A stretch of DNA of 64,000 nucleotides from the NCBI GenBank assembly GCA_942159475.1, contig OW804096.1:39617744-39681743 (forward strand). The letters run 5' to 3'. A program made the position numbers and the translations under genes. Positions 34,573-45,624 of the stretch are shown here, one piece after another (within the stretch, counting starts at the first letter, position 1; each line of letters starts with the position of its first letter). Source of the DNA: Sthenelais limicola (Eukaryota; Annelida; Polychaeta; Phyllodocida; Sigalionidae). The notes beneath the pieces were generated by a model. It saw only the letters and a list, made by a program, of their open reading frames with translations. It ran no database searches and was not told the DNA's origin.

Positions 34573-35433
34573 TTACATAGGCAGAATGAGCCTTTTCTTT
34601 ACAACACTTCTATATGTGATCACTACATAGGGAACACTGAAACACTCCCATGTTGTATTATCATTCGGCCAGTAGCTCAGCACAGGCATCAGGTCTGACT
34701 GACCTACCAATCGCGAAGCAGCATCAAAATATGCAAATAAGACCAGCAGATTACTTGCGGCCACAGCAGATAATACATGCCAGAGGGCATGGAAGTAAGG
34801 GACTTCATTGATAAACCAGGTTTCGCACAGGTACCTGTCAACCAACCAGCAGGACCCTGAGAGGAAGCTCAGGAAGAGCACCCTGAATCCAAGTTTGGAT
34901 GCACGCGGTGAATCAGTCCTCTGCACCTCACACAGCAGAATCAGTGTGATAGGCACAGCTAAGATTCCTATCACAATCGCGTATACAGTCGGGTTCACCC
35001 ATGCAAATGTGGAGATGACCATGGTCCAGATGAAAAACACAAATTTGGTAACATTTGGGTTGTTTCTGCAAAATGCCGGCAACAATCGCTGTGGTACCCA
35101 CATACTACACGCAATCATGATCAACCACAATATCGAAACCTGATCCAGCAGTTGCCCCCCGAAGCTTAAAGTAGCATGGAAAATGGTTGAGCATATTCCA
35201 ACAGTTAGTAAGAAGAACCAGACTATGATGTTCCCCACACCGAAGTGCCTTGTGTAGCTCCTAAAGAGGAAAACAAGCAGTAGGGCATAGGTATAGAAGG
35301 GTAGGTTGCTGGCTGTATTAGCTGGTTCAGCAACATGAGGGGTCAGCATGTAGTTAGGCTCACACCAGTCTACCATAGAAGTCATGTGGCTGAACATCAT
35401 GCTCCATGGTGGCACAGAGTAGTCGTCCACCAT
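34573..35433 (-). CDS. Alkaline ceramidase, intronless
   Basis: Hydrolyses ceramide to sphingosine and fatty acid in ER/Golgi membranes. 286 residues, the family's usual size, from an ATG in good context (CAAGATGG). All residues known to matter in the ceramidase/CREST superfamily are visible: the calcium-site motif DWCEPNY (Asp22, Trp23, Glu25, Asn27) and Glu36; the zinc/catalytic set Ser82, His86 and Asp97 in CSTIFHATL...LLDQ; and His215 and His219 in FHALWH. About seven hydrophobic spans (roughly 45-57, 68-85, 99-113, 130-147, 150-168, 183-198 and 211-236). Single exon and undamaged; vertebrate ACER genes are multi-exon, so this may be an old retrocopy or have lost introns. Closest to ACER1/2/3 as a family; the subtype is not decided. 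Confidence 0.93.
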   Translation of the reverse strand: MVDDYSVPPWSMMFSHMTSMVDWCEPNYMLTPHVAEPANTASNLPFYTYALLLVFLFRSYTRHFGVGNIIVWFFLLTVGICSTIFHATLSFGGQLLDQVSILWLIMIACSMWVPQRLLPAFCRNNPNVTKFVFFIWTMVISTFAWVNPTVYAIVIGILAVPITLILLCEVQRTDSPRASKLGFRVLFLSFLSGSCWLVDRYLCETWFINEVPYFHALWHVLSAVAASNLLVLFAYFDAASRLVGQSDLMPVLSYWPNDNTTWECFSVPYVVITYRSVVKKRLILPM

Positions 35434-37750
35434 CTTGACTAATTATTTTTTTTGCAGTTTATATTTGATTCCCTCGTTCACTTTGTGGACTCGCTGTGGG
35501 TTTTGTCACAAAAACAGTGCTCCCTCACTGTGTTCTCTGTTTTGCTCTTCAATTCAGGAACTTCTGTTTGGGATTGTTTGCTTTAAATTTGATTTTGTTA
35601 TTGGATGTATTTTTTAAAAACAATTCTGCTTAGCAGTACAGCCTCTGTTGTTTTAATTCTTCATTTAGTCTGAATGAGAATTATCTTTGAATTCTGTGCA
35701 CCCTCCTGTCTTTTGACCCGTCCTGTCTGCCTATTCGTTATTTGATCACAAATCCTAGGTCCAGCAATCAGAGTAACCACAAAAGCTGGACTTGTTCACA
35801 TCAGTGGTAAAAACTCTCCTCTTATTTCCAGAACTTCCTGAAAATATACAGAGAATAATAGTATTAAGTATAAAGCTGTGAATGTATGAATATTTGAATT
35901 ACAATTCAATATAGTATCGCTTAGGCAACCATCTTTGATCATACTTTGGCAATAAATAATGTTAAAGGAGAAAAGACACCATGCCAGTTTTCTGAGAAGC
36001 AAAAATGCATGAAGTAGAGGTGATAGAGAGATTTTAATATCTAACAGATGATATCAATACAATCAGTCTTGATAACAATTGTCTGGTAAAAGTCTTTAAA
36101 TACGGATTGGCTATGTCTTGCCTTAGCCAAAGCCAATATCTATCTTTCTTTCTAAGTCTGGAAGGGAAAGGAAAAGATTTCTTCCTATGTGACATTCCCT
36201 ATGTGACATTCCCATTCCTCTACACCCAATGCATTAGTATTTCTACCGACCAAACCAAGAGGAACCTTGATTTTGCTGTTATATGTGCAACTGAGAATAG
36301 TTTTAAGTGTAGACATTCCCATACACATTGTCCTTTCCTTATCATATACAAGCTCCGCATAATCTTTTCTGTCAGCCCACCTGAACCCAGCACCTGATTG
36401 CATGTCTAGTAGTATGTCTGTCTGTCTAAATGGACAAATGCCATCCTACCTGTCTCAGGTTCCAATTTCATATCTGTTCCCTATTAGTATTAGAGCAAAT
36501 ATTGATTAGATTCACAGGTGAAACAGTCTACTACCTGTGCATAGAATGAACAAATATAATATTATTAGAGCTCAGTAAGAGCTTTCCTGTATTCCAAAAT
36601 GTAATCTAAACTGTTATTGGAGAATAATATTATTTATTCATTCTCCCTAGGATGGAGGGGAAAAATACTTGGTCACATCGGTTATGTAAAATATATGGGA
36701 TTATAAAACCCCACATCATATTTCATGAAAAATAATTTAACTAATGGCTAAACATTTTTATATATAAAACTAATAATTGCTAGGACTAACTTTTAGAAGG
36801 ACATATTTTTGTCACGCTTATTAAATGACTAAAGTATGCATTAGACTAACCATACTAAATAATGCTAGATAATAATGATATATGTTAAGTTGTTCAAACG
36901 TTATGTTGGGTTTATCCTCTTGCAACATATATCAGATCTTTATCTATTTTTCTTATTTTTATTTTATTATTTATACTTGGTATAAAGGATCCCCAATTGT
37001 GGATTATTTCATAAACTTGTTACCTCTTGATATAATATACTAAGAAGATTCAGAATTGTTGGATCATTCACTTGCAACTCAGGCCATTACGGCCTAGTGT
37101 TGGTGCTATCTTGAGTAATATAGATACAAGTATACATATTATGTACTCAATTTTGCTACAAAATGTAATGATTACAGTCAACCTTAGTGATTACCCAGAA
37201 ACTAGGAGTACCCATTACGGAGAGGTCAAAAGGTGTTATTCTTACCCAGGAGGTAAAAATGTCATCAGTGAAAAACAAAATTAGTTAGATCCTTTAATAC
37301 ATGGTTTGTGGCCACAATTATGTTTGGTCTCGACACTGGATTAACAGCGCTAATCCCTGGTAAACCACATGTTAAACATAAAGTTTAATCCAAAACTTAA
37401 CTTTAGCTAAACACAACTAGCAGGCAAGGATTGGATTTCGCGGAAGAGTTCATGGGGGGTAAATCAGCCAAACTGAAAGGTCAACAGCGTATTAAAGTTC
37501 CCAGCGTTGGTATGTTAGTTAGATTAATGCCCATGGACCTATTTAGGACATGGATATCAGCAGTTGTGCAGCTTGATTGCCTAGGTAAATATGCTGTAGA
37601 AATTAATACAATTAATAGTAGAGGATAATAACCAGTAAGGCAAATATATAACAAAGATAACTAGTGTCTCTAAGAAGCGAACAAGGTATTAGGATGAAAT
37701 TGATTTCAGATGTTAATAAATTATATCATTTATTATTTGTCACTTAAAGC
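35434..37750. other. 2.3-kb stretch upstream of the ceramidase gene, no supported gene
   Basis: Would hold the ceramidase promoter and 5' UTR on minus; I see no clear core element. A possible F remnant lies at 36,105-36,355 (CTTTCCTTATCATATACAAG at the right). ORFs at 36107-36397, 37072-37284 and 37431-37628 are short and featureless. Confidence 0.4.
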
Positions 37751-37751
37751 T

Positions 37752-37800
37752 GCATTGAATTGAATAGAATTGTTCTTTATTTGTCAAGATTGTGTTACAA
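37752..37800 (-). mobile_element. Non-LTR retrotransposon 3' tail, minus strand
   Basis: On minus, CTTGACAAATAAAGAACAATTC runs into a (TATTCAATTC)-type tail. The AATAAAG plus short tandem tail matches the ends of CR1/L2-like elements. The rest of the element is not recognisable beyond 37,870. Confidence 0.5.
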
Positions 37801-38074
37801 ATGGGTTATAAACATCTGATAGGAGTCCGTTCATCCAGTTTATGCCTTTATGTCTTTTGTTTTTCATGAAGGGTTACATGGTAAAAAAAACTGTAACTGA
37901 AGGTTGACATAATTTGTCTGTGTTTACATGAGAAAGTGCATTTCCAGTGAACAATTAACGATTTTCTACTCTTTATTCTGTTCCTTTCCTGCCCTTCAGT
38001 CAAAGTCATTAGACCTATATTCCCGACAGTTTGACCCTATTGATTTTTACATATAACAAAATATTGCTAGCTTT

Positions 38075-38392
38075 AGGTCCACTGGGTAGTATACTACCAT
38101 CTACTGAATGATGATTTACCAGGCTGTTTAGTTCAGCTCCTATAACTAGTCTTCCACTAACACCTTTTTGTATGATGTTTTACCAGGCTGTTTAGTTCAG
38201 CCCCTAGAGCTGGTCTGACACTAACTTCTGCTGTAGTATACTACCGTCTATTGTATGATGTTTTACGAGGATGTTTAGTTCCGCTCCTACAGTTGGTAGC
38301 TATTCCACTAACACCTGGGGTAGTCATACTACCATCTTTTGTTGTATGTACCAAGGCTGTTTAGTTCAGCTCCTATAGCTAGTCTTCCACAA
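38075..38392. repeat. Degenerate tandem array, about four ~80-95-bp units
   Basis: Each unit contains CCAGGCTGTTTAGTTCAGCTCC, a (A/T)AGCTAGTCTTCCACTAACACC block and TAGTATACTACCATCT. Unit starts are near 38118, 38185, 38268 and 38348. Units differ by several percent, so the array is old. Confidence 0.8.
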
Positions 38393-38482
38393 TGTCCTGG
38401 AATTTTTCCTTTCTACAGGGAAAGGGTTTCCCACAAAAAAATCCTTTCCTTAGGTTAGACTATCCAACAAGCCCCTGGTGTG
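38393..38482. repeat. Family F right part
   Basis: TTTCCTTTCTACAGGGAAAG, then AATCCTTTCCTTAGGTTAGA and CCAACAAGCCCCTGGTG, the F right arm with changes. Confidence 0.55.
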
Positions 38483-38969
38483 GAGGAAGGGATGGAGGAA
38501 GGGGTGGAATAACAAGAATTAGTTAACAGTGATCAGTTTACATTTATTTATTTCCGGTTCATGCAGAAGATTGCATTTCCAAGGGAAACGAGATTGATGT
38601 CAGTTAAATGTAAAGTTTGAGAGGGAGGGCTAGTAGGAGGGAAAGGAAGGAGAGACAGAAAACATGAAATCCCTATCCCATATCTGACTGGTCACTCCAT
38701 GTAATTCTGTTGTTCCCTTTAACACCTTTGCATATGAGGCATCTTACTTCTCAACTTGCCACTTTATTTCACACATGGTCTACCCTTTAATTCACACCTA
38801 AACGCCATCCCCTCCCCCTCCAAACCATTACCAGCATGATTCTGATCCCATCTGCTGATATCAGAATCAACAGATTCTTCACACTGATATCGAGGATGGC
38901 AGGAGCCAAGATGCAATCAATGATTGACAGACATCACCCCAATCTTATTAGATTGATGTTATCTCATCA

Positions 38970-39085
38970 ATCTAAAAATGGTGCCCACGGCAGGGTTTGA
39001 ACCCACAACCCTCAACCCTCCCATGCCTCTGGGTATATGGCCAGCCCCCTGGACAAGTACCCCTCCCCCTACCCCACCCCCTTCA
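38970..39085 (-). repeat. tRNA-derived SINE head, minus strand
   Basis: On minus, GTGGGTTCAAACCCTGC gives a fully paired T arm (GTGGG/CCTGC with one G-T and one T-G pair) and an exact B box. GGGCTGGCCATATACCCAGA lies where the D and anticodon arms should be but does not fold. GGGCACC follows as an acceptor-like 3' end. Upstream on minus is a G-rich tract. Confidence 0.55.
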
Positions 39086-39296
39086 CCTCCCACCCCCTCC
39101 CACCTACAGGAATAATATAGATCCACTGGTAATATATTTATGCTGAGCTCAGCGGGAATAGATGATTCATGGATGGATGGCCTCTGCCTGCCTGGCGGCA
39201 GGGTTCTGGCAGCCATGACTGGTGGCATGCTAGATGCATGGCTAGATAGCACTTTAACCCCTTCACGCCAGGTGCAGGCCTGAATGGAGCCTGCTC

Positions 39297-39585
39297 TATT
39301 CAGTCTAGGCTCAGACTTGGAGAGTCCCTCCAAACTGAAGCATGGCCTCTCCTATCTAGGCTCGGAGTTGGAAATTCCCTCCAAACTGAGGGAAATCCTC
39401 TCTTGTCTAGGCTCAGATTTGGAAAATCCATCCAAACTGAGGCAACGCCTCTCCTGTCTAGGTTCAGAGTTGGAAAGTTTCTCCAAACTGAGGCAATGCC
39501 TCTCCTGTGTAGGCTCAGAGTTGGAGGGTCCCTCCAAACTGAGGCAATACCTCTTGCTCCAAACCGCAAAATACCACCATAATCC
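39297..39585 (+). repeat. Family D MITE whose end grew into five 51-bp tandem units
   Basis: Units begin with TCTAGGCTCAGA at about 39302, 39353, 39404, 39455 and 39506, and each contains CCCTCCAAACTGAGG. The last unit continues into CTTGCTCCAAACCGCAAAAT, the normal family D interior, so the array arose from the D terminus. 51 bp is 17 codons, so the array stays open: plus frame 39284-39835 encodes five 17-residue repeats of the form LGSELExPSKLRxxLSC, and two minus frames are also open. Confidence 0.85.
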
Positions 39586-40164
39586 CATAACCCCACAACT
39601 CAAGCAATTTTATGACATTATATGTTTGCTACTTAATGACATAATATTATTGCTATCATTATCTGTGCCCCCATTGCATCAGCTGACCCTAGATTCTATA
39701 TTTATAATTTATGAAGACGAACCCAATGTGTACCAATGTATAAATTTGACCTTATGGCGCTCCTTAACCCGGATATTTGTTATTGAGAAGTCTTACAAAG
39801 AAACTAGGGGTTCCTATTTCCAGGACTTTGAATAACACATATATGTTTTCAGTTACAAATAAACATAGAAAACGAAGAGACATCAAACCAAGGAGAAAGG
39901 TGATAGCAAGTTGTTGGGTGAGGGTATTAGGATGTGGGGCGATAGGGGTTTTATGAATAAAAGTAGGATAAGAGAATAACTTGAGTTATGATTACAACCG
40001 TACTACCTCTACCAATAGGTCAATATCCTTGATCAATACTCAATATAGACCTACCCCAGATTGATATTCATATGATGTGCCGACCCCTACACATCAACAA
40101 TAATACTGGTTGCCAAGATAGGGGATGTTTATGAGAGAACTGCTTTCATTGTTCTCCAAGTCAA

Positions 40165-40510
40165 AGCTACACTCTCAGAAACAATAATAAAGATTTTCTA
40201 GTTTGTTGTTTCGTTCTGTTCCTACTCCTCAATGTACTAAAATTGAGCAATATTTCACTGCTTTTTTATTACAGGTCTTTTGATATACTTCCCTGCAGTG
40301 GAATCACTTATTATCGCTCACCCGGCGCTTGTTTCCTTCAGCCTATTCAATTTAATATTAAAGGTCCAGTCTAGCCATATAATTGCAGCAAAACATTGAT
40401 AGCTTCAGGCTAATGTAGGCTAACATATATATAGGTCGAACAATAATTATGTAAATTTGGTAACATTATGTTGTGTCGTAAACACTGAAACTACTGCTTT
40501 AATTTTAGAC
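40165..40510 (+). repeat. Family C MITE
   Basis: GCTACACTCTCAGAAACAAT, TCGTTCTGTTCCTACTCC, TCACTTATTATCGCTCACCC and ACTGAAACTACTGCTTTAAT follow the C order. A ~60-bp segment after CTGTTCC is missing. Confidence 0.75.
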
Positions 40511-40636
40511 TTGTGCAAGTCTTTTGCACAAAAGTGAATGGGCAGTAGTATACCTACACTTGGGGCCTACAATATGCCCTCGTCCCCCGGACAGGGTTGT
40601 TTGTGGGCCCTTAGCGCAAGTCTACTAGTCTCAATA

Positions 40637-40972
40637 GTCTACTGCTGTTATATGTTTATACAAGAGTTACTCATATTATGACTTATAGGGCTAAAGAATT
40701 ATCAATATTCTGCTGCTGTTCAATGTCTATACACGACTTGGTAGTCTCATCACCTAGAGAAAACTACCTTCGGTGAGCGATAATAAGTGAAGTCGTCGCA
40801 AGAAAGGATTTGGGTGGGTCCTCCAAATACAAATGAGGACGTTTAAGAAGCCCTGTAGCTAAAACAACTGAACAAAATCTTCCAAAATGTTGATGGATTA
40901 GAAAAGAAAGGAACAAAAAGTAGAAAATGTTCAGTTTTTGACGACGTTAACTGAGAGTGCAGTTTCGGTGTG
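40637..40972 (-). repeat. Family C MITE, reverse orientation, with duplicated subterminal unit
   Basis: Reversed C from GACGTTAACTGAGAGTGCAG at 40940-40962 leftwards. The CTGCTGTTATATGTTTATAC block occurs twice (about 40642 and 40712), as in the copy at 2925-3355. It faces the C copy 130 bp to its left. Confidence 0.8.
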
Positions 40973-41152
40973 GATACGGATGTAGCACCAGACATACTAA
41001 ATGCCCTGTGTCTGGCAATACATACAAATCCAACTACAGCCTGAATGAATGCATACATCTATACCAACAAACCTCCTCTATCTACTAATAAGGCAATATC
41101 CTCTGTTTGTCCAAGCTGAAGGCATCCTAATGTAAACAGAATCGTACCTCCA

Positions 41153-41495
41153 ATGTTTCCTCTCCTCCAATTTCTCGGCCTCCTCCTTCCTACTCTTCCA
41201 GCCTCTCATCCAGGGTCCAATGCTAGAGATGCGATGAAAAGGACATCATCCTCAAAACGCCCCCAGCGTCGCCGTTCGTGCTACTATTATGGTGGTCATG
41301 CAGATGGCGTTTCTAATGTCCTTCTGTGTGCATGGCATGCAGGAGGAGGTGGATGGCGAGACTGAAACTGAGAGCGATGAAAGAGATGCCCTGTTTCCAT
41401 GGGAATCAATCGATGTGAAGGGGAGGGGATGGCAGCCCATTCAGCAGCAGTACGCCTATAGGAGAAGGAGGTTGTGTTGTTCGGGAGGAGGTTGA
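41153..41495 (+). other. Two overlapping small ORFs, each with a signal-peptide-like start
   Basis: Frame 1 (41153-41365, 70 codons) starts MFPLLQFLGLLLPTLPASHP and contains SKRPQRRRSCYYYGG, i.e. a hydrophobic start then basic cleavage-like sites and two Cys. Frame 2 (41289-41495, 68 codons) starts MVVMQMAFLMSFCVHG, turns acidic, and ends YAYRRRRLCCSGGG. Both look like tiny secretory precursors but at most one can be real. A candidate 3' splice site (CTACTCTTCCAG) precedes at about 41199. No homologue is recognised and I do not call either a gene. Confidence 0.2.
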
Positions 41496-41660
41496 TGTGT
41501 AGTAGTTGTAGTAGTAGTAGGAGTATACTGGAGGAGGTATTATACACAGGAGGTCATACATGTATGGTGGAGCATGTATGGGATATACTAGTAGTACAGT
41601 TGTTATGATACGGAGGAGGTGTTGGTGCGGGAGGTGGTGTGTATGGGGTGGTGCTATTTT
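41495..41660. repeat. Imperfect GTA/GGA triplet repeats
   Basis: GTAGTAGTTGTAGTAGTAGTAGG at about 41500 and scattered GGAGGAGGT blocks to 41640. Strand bias opens several overlapping frames here. Confidence 0.75.
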
Positions 41661-41849
41661 GCCGGCCAGCACCACAACAGAGGCAGGAACTGGAGCAGGA
41701 GAAAGCGGACGGGGACGGGAAGGGGTGGGGGGGGGGGGCACTCCCATTATTTGTATCATTAAATCTAAAAAATATTTGTATTATTAAATCTAAAAATATA
41801 AAGGATTGGCTCAAAACAATAAAGAGAGGGACTGGGGAGTAAGTTGTAG

Positions 41850-41908
41850 GATTGTTTCTGTGGGTGTCCGACGTTTCGGGCGTCATTTGCCATTTATCAA
41901 GGACTATT
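41850..41908 (-). repeat. Penelope-like terminal motif, possible decayed hammerhead
   Basis: On minus: GTCCTTGATAAATGGCAAAT then GACGCCCGAAACGTCGGACA. The CTTGATAAA, GGC...GCC stem and CGAAACGTC parts mirror the core of Penelope-like terminal repeats, better kept than the copy at 26295-26350. Confidence 0.5.
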
Positions 41909-42307
41909 TTTTCTTACAGTGATGCCTTGTGATTTGTATTATTATGATAATTTAATTTCAATTTTAAGTATGCAGTTATGTGTAACATGTAACGCATTAC
42001 CAACTTTAATGACACGTCCACCCGAACTAACTATTTAATTAATTTAATTGTGCATAGTTCTTATCTCTCATACTTATTATCCTAAAATTCTTTTTTGATT
42101 ACTTTCAACCGTTTAAAATTTACAGATCGCATAGAAACTCATGATCTACTAAACTAAAATGATAATTCATCACTGCCAACTTTACATCACTATTGTGAAG
42201 TCACTAATGAGTAAGTTGCTCCAATTTTGACTTTGTCCCACCCCACCATGATTCATATACATTATACCCTTTGATGGAGACTTTTCTCTAGTTCGAAACA
42301 TGTCAGG

Positions 42308-42552
42308 ATATGGGTCAGATTTTCGGAAAATGTACAATTGGCAGCTGTACACATTTAGTAAATTATGCTAAAATAGGCTATAATTTGGCCAATACTAAGA
42401 AAAATTCAAGTATATTTGGCATTGCATTGACTCTAGCAATCTAGTTGGTTAGGTTGAACTGTATTTTGAAGTTTATTTTCGTCTAAAATTAGGGTTATTT
42501 GAGAAGATTGGCGAAGTTGAATTGAACATTTTCTGAAAATCTGACCCATATG
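42308..42552. mobile_element. Family B MITE, full length
   Basis: GGGTCAGATTTTCGGAAAAT at the left and CATTTTCTGAAAATCTGACC at the right form long inverted arms; the 245-bp interior has CTACACATTTAGTAAATTAT-type and GGTTGAACTGTATTTTGAAG landmarks. A complete copy. Confidence 0.92.
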
Positions 42553-42834
42553 TGTATTAACAATAGAAATCATCAAACAGATGAAACAGTCCGTCCAATC
42601 TTTTGGGCCACATCATCATCAGTACATCATCCATTTACTTTGAAATTATCTAATTAATCAATCAATCAATAATTAAGGTCAGGGACTGGGGCGTATCCTT
42701 TGAATGACTGGTAGAATATAATGCAACATTATTGATGGTAGTATACTACCCCGAGCCCTAATGGCAAACCATAGGTCTGAACTAAATAATCTATTACATT
42801 GTATATGAATTAGTAGAGTAGTGCCCCCCCCCCA

Positions 42835-43095
42835 TCTCACTTGGTGCAGATGCCACCTACCCGGCCTCTGCAGGAGTCTGCTGCTTGTGCCGCCCGCTAC
42901 TGCCACTAGAGGCCGCTACTCTACCAATCAATATAGCTGCAGGGCCGAGCAGCGGCTGCCGCGCCGCCTGCTGCTGCCGCGCGGCAAAACAGCTGCTGCG
43001 TCTACGCGTTACTCTGCAGATGGCACGGTGGGCGTGCAGATGGTAGTACATGTAATGCAGCAGAAGCAAGGGACAGAAGCTGTTTGCATGGGAGA
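42835..43095. other. GC- and CpG-rich patch
   Basis: About 260 bp rich in GCC, CTG and CGC (for example GCCGCGCCGCCTGCTGCTGC near 42956), in sharp contrast to its AT-rich flanks. ORFs run through on both strands (97 codons plus, 91 codons minus) because GC-rich DNA has few stops. It could be a CpG-island promoter, an exon or a SINE; no domain or promoter signal is recognised. Confidence 0.35.
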
Positions 43096-43139
43096 TCCAA
43101 TACATAAGGTATAGAATGGAAGACCTGGACACCTCACCA

Positions 43140-44274
43140 GAAGTGTAACATGTATTAATTACACATCGCTTTCATATTAAGACATGTAAATAAATTTTTA
43201 CAAACATTTAATTTATAATGTTAATATAATATATTATATTAATGGCAGAAATGGCAATATGAACAGTATCATGTTAATAGTGGATGAAGGTTAGTACTAG
43301 AGATAATGAATGATACATGATATTGGGGTCGAGGGGTGGGGGAGGGTTCAGCCGGTCTGTGTTTATACATGGACTATTACCGAAAGTGGTCGTTGTTCTG
43401 TCAACTCAGTATGATCCTCTTTAGGTAGATTTGTTGGTATTGTGTATCTTGATTACGGATATTATCGTCCAATGCGTTCCATTTGGTACTCTATTCCCGT
43501 ACTTGGATCTGTGGGTAGGAATAGAATTCCTATATCTATCATTGTGTGTAATACTGTAGGCTATCCCTACCAATTGGCTATACAAACAATACCAAATGTC
43601 CGACCTAAATGATGTTCTAAGCAAAGGTTTGGAGAGCGCTGATGCAACACGCCCAATTATTAAAGAACTGTATTCTAAAAAGGCAAAACAACAGGGTGTA
43701 ATACTCTACAACTTTCGTCAAATATTTTGTAAATATAGGTCGGAAAAGAACAATTCAATTCAATTAACAAGAGTGAACCATATACATTCTTAACAGCGAT
43801 CTCGTGATTTTATTTTTATTTTATAACTCGCTAATTAAGCTAAGCATCTACCAAAAACATCGAGCAAAGTAAAGTAGACTAAAAGTTTTTTTAAAAAAAA
43901 GGATCGAAAATATCTAGCCTCTAGCTAATTAACTCATATTAAACTTTAAGGGCGGGACCAAACTCATTCAAAACAAAATATTTACATCGTCAACTCTTTG
44001 TCTCCATTATAAGGTTATTGACACAAAGAATAATCCCACATACAAACATATTATATGTTGTTATGTTTGACATACAAGTCATGTGCTGCATTTTAGAATA
44101 TCCAAACCCCACTTCAAAATGTTTATGACATTTTTATAGGGGGTATGTATGTACGAGCCTGAACCTTAAACCAATATTCCCATGCCTTGCTTAACCTTTG
44201 GTCACATTAATTCCAGCCATAAATCATTAAGAAAACATGTTTGGCATTGACATGCGCATTTATATATAAGTGTT
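43140..44274. other. No supported gene
   Basis: AT-rich. ORF 43596-43793 (plus) begins MSDLNDVLSKGLESADATRP, which looks protein-like for about 33 codons before a possible GT donor, but nothing links it to another exon. CCTACCAATTGG and AGGAATAGAATTCCTA near 43,515-43,575 may be F remnants. Confidence 0.35.
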
Positions 44275-45146
44275 TAATTATTGGTGGTTTGTTGTGGAAG
44301 TTATGTTTGTTCATTCAGGCCCCGCCCATTATTTCCTTATAACCAATAACATGCTACCATATATAAATTAACAAATGGGTCAGATCGTCAGAAAATGTAC
44401 AATCGGCCGATCTACACATTGAGTAAATCCGGTTTAATTCAGCTGAAAAATGATAAACGCTAGGTATATCTGAGTATATTTGGTTTTCTAATGATCTAAA
44501 CAACTTAATTGGTTATGTTGAACTGTATTTTTTAACCTAATTCCTGTCATAAATTTGGAATATTTGTGAAAATAAATTGTACATTTTCCGACGACCTGAC
44601 CCAAATGAAGCATGCCCTATAATGCGAAATACAATAACATGATATAGTATACGCCGGAATCTAATCGTCTCAAGTGAGGAATTAGCGCTAGATCCTTCCA
44701 TATATATGTATAATTATTGGTGGTTTGTTGTGGAAGTTATGTTTGTTCATTCAGGCCCCGCCCATTATTTCCTTATAACCAATAACATGCTACCATATAT
44801 AAATTAACAAATGGGTCAGATCGTCAGAAAATGTACAATCGGCCGATCTACACATTGAGTAAATCCGGTTTAATTCAGCTGAAAAATGATAAACGCTAGG
44901 TATATCTGAGTATATTTGGTTTTCTAATGATCTAAACAACTTAATTGGTTATGTTGAACTGTATTTTTTAACCTAATTCCTGTCATAAATTTGGAATATT
45001 TGTGAAAATAAATTGTACATTTTCCGACGACCTGACCCAAATGAAGCATGCCCTATAATGCGAAATACAATAACATGATATAGTATACGCCGGAATCTAA
45101 TCGTCTCAAGTGAGGAATTAGCGCTAGATCCTTCCATATATATGTA
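44275..45146. repeat. Perfect tandem duplication of 436 bp, each unit holding a family B MITE
   Basis: Unit 1 is 44275-44710, unit 2 is 44711-45146. I read them as identical throughout by eye. Each holds a B element (about 44377-44602 and 44813-45038), GGCCCCGCCCATTATTTCCT on the left, and GAATTAGCGCTAGATCCTTC on the right. Flanking sequence is unrelated. Either a very recent duplication or an assembly join error. Confidence 0.95.
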
Positions 45147-45624
45147 TATGATTACAATCAGAATTCTAGGAACAAACTATAGTTGCTGTACAGGACGTAT
45201 AACGTAGACTGGACCTGGTATATTATACATAAGTATAAGTATATCAACCCACACAGTTAGTGACTATATACACTATACCACAGCATATGGATGTATAATG
45301 AACAGTAGTAGAACAGATATCTCCTCATTGAAAAGGACATTTAACTTTGTCTTACTGGATCTACTTGAGGTACCATAAGGAATTCTCGGGTTTTCTAACA
45401 GCCAGTTTGCATGGGAGAAACTTATAGAGGAGGTTTATATATTGCGAATGAATCAAAGTGATTCTAACGGATAGCTTAAACTGTATTTCAACGTAAGTGG
45501 AGTTCTTTTATTGATGATATTTTCCATTATATTCGCCATCTCTTTGTTCATAGGTCTTACGATGGTGATTTAAGCGCCTCAAATAACACAACAACATTAA
45601 ATAACCCCAACAACATGTACGTGG
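45147..45624. other. No feature recognised
   Basis: AT-rich unique sequence with no ORF of note and no match to the families described. Confidence 0.4.

Noticed and set aside
38970..39085. Functional tRNA on minus
   Set aside because: Only the T arm and B box fold; the D and anticodon arms do not, so it fits a SINE head.
39284..39835. 183-residue leucine/serine repeat protein as a real gene
   Set aside because: The repeats are a tandem array of a MITE end, and other frames across it are open as well.
43596..43793. First exon of a gene (MSDLNDVLSKG...)
   Set aside because: About 33 codons look protein-like, but there is no matching downstream exon and no domain.
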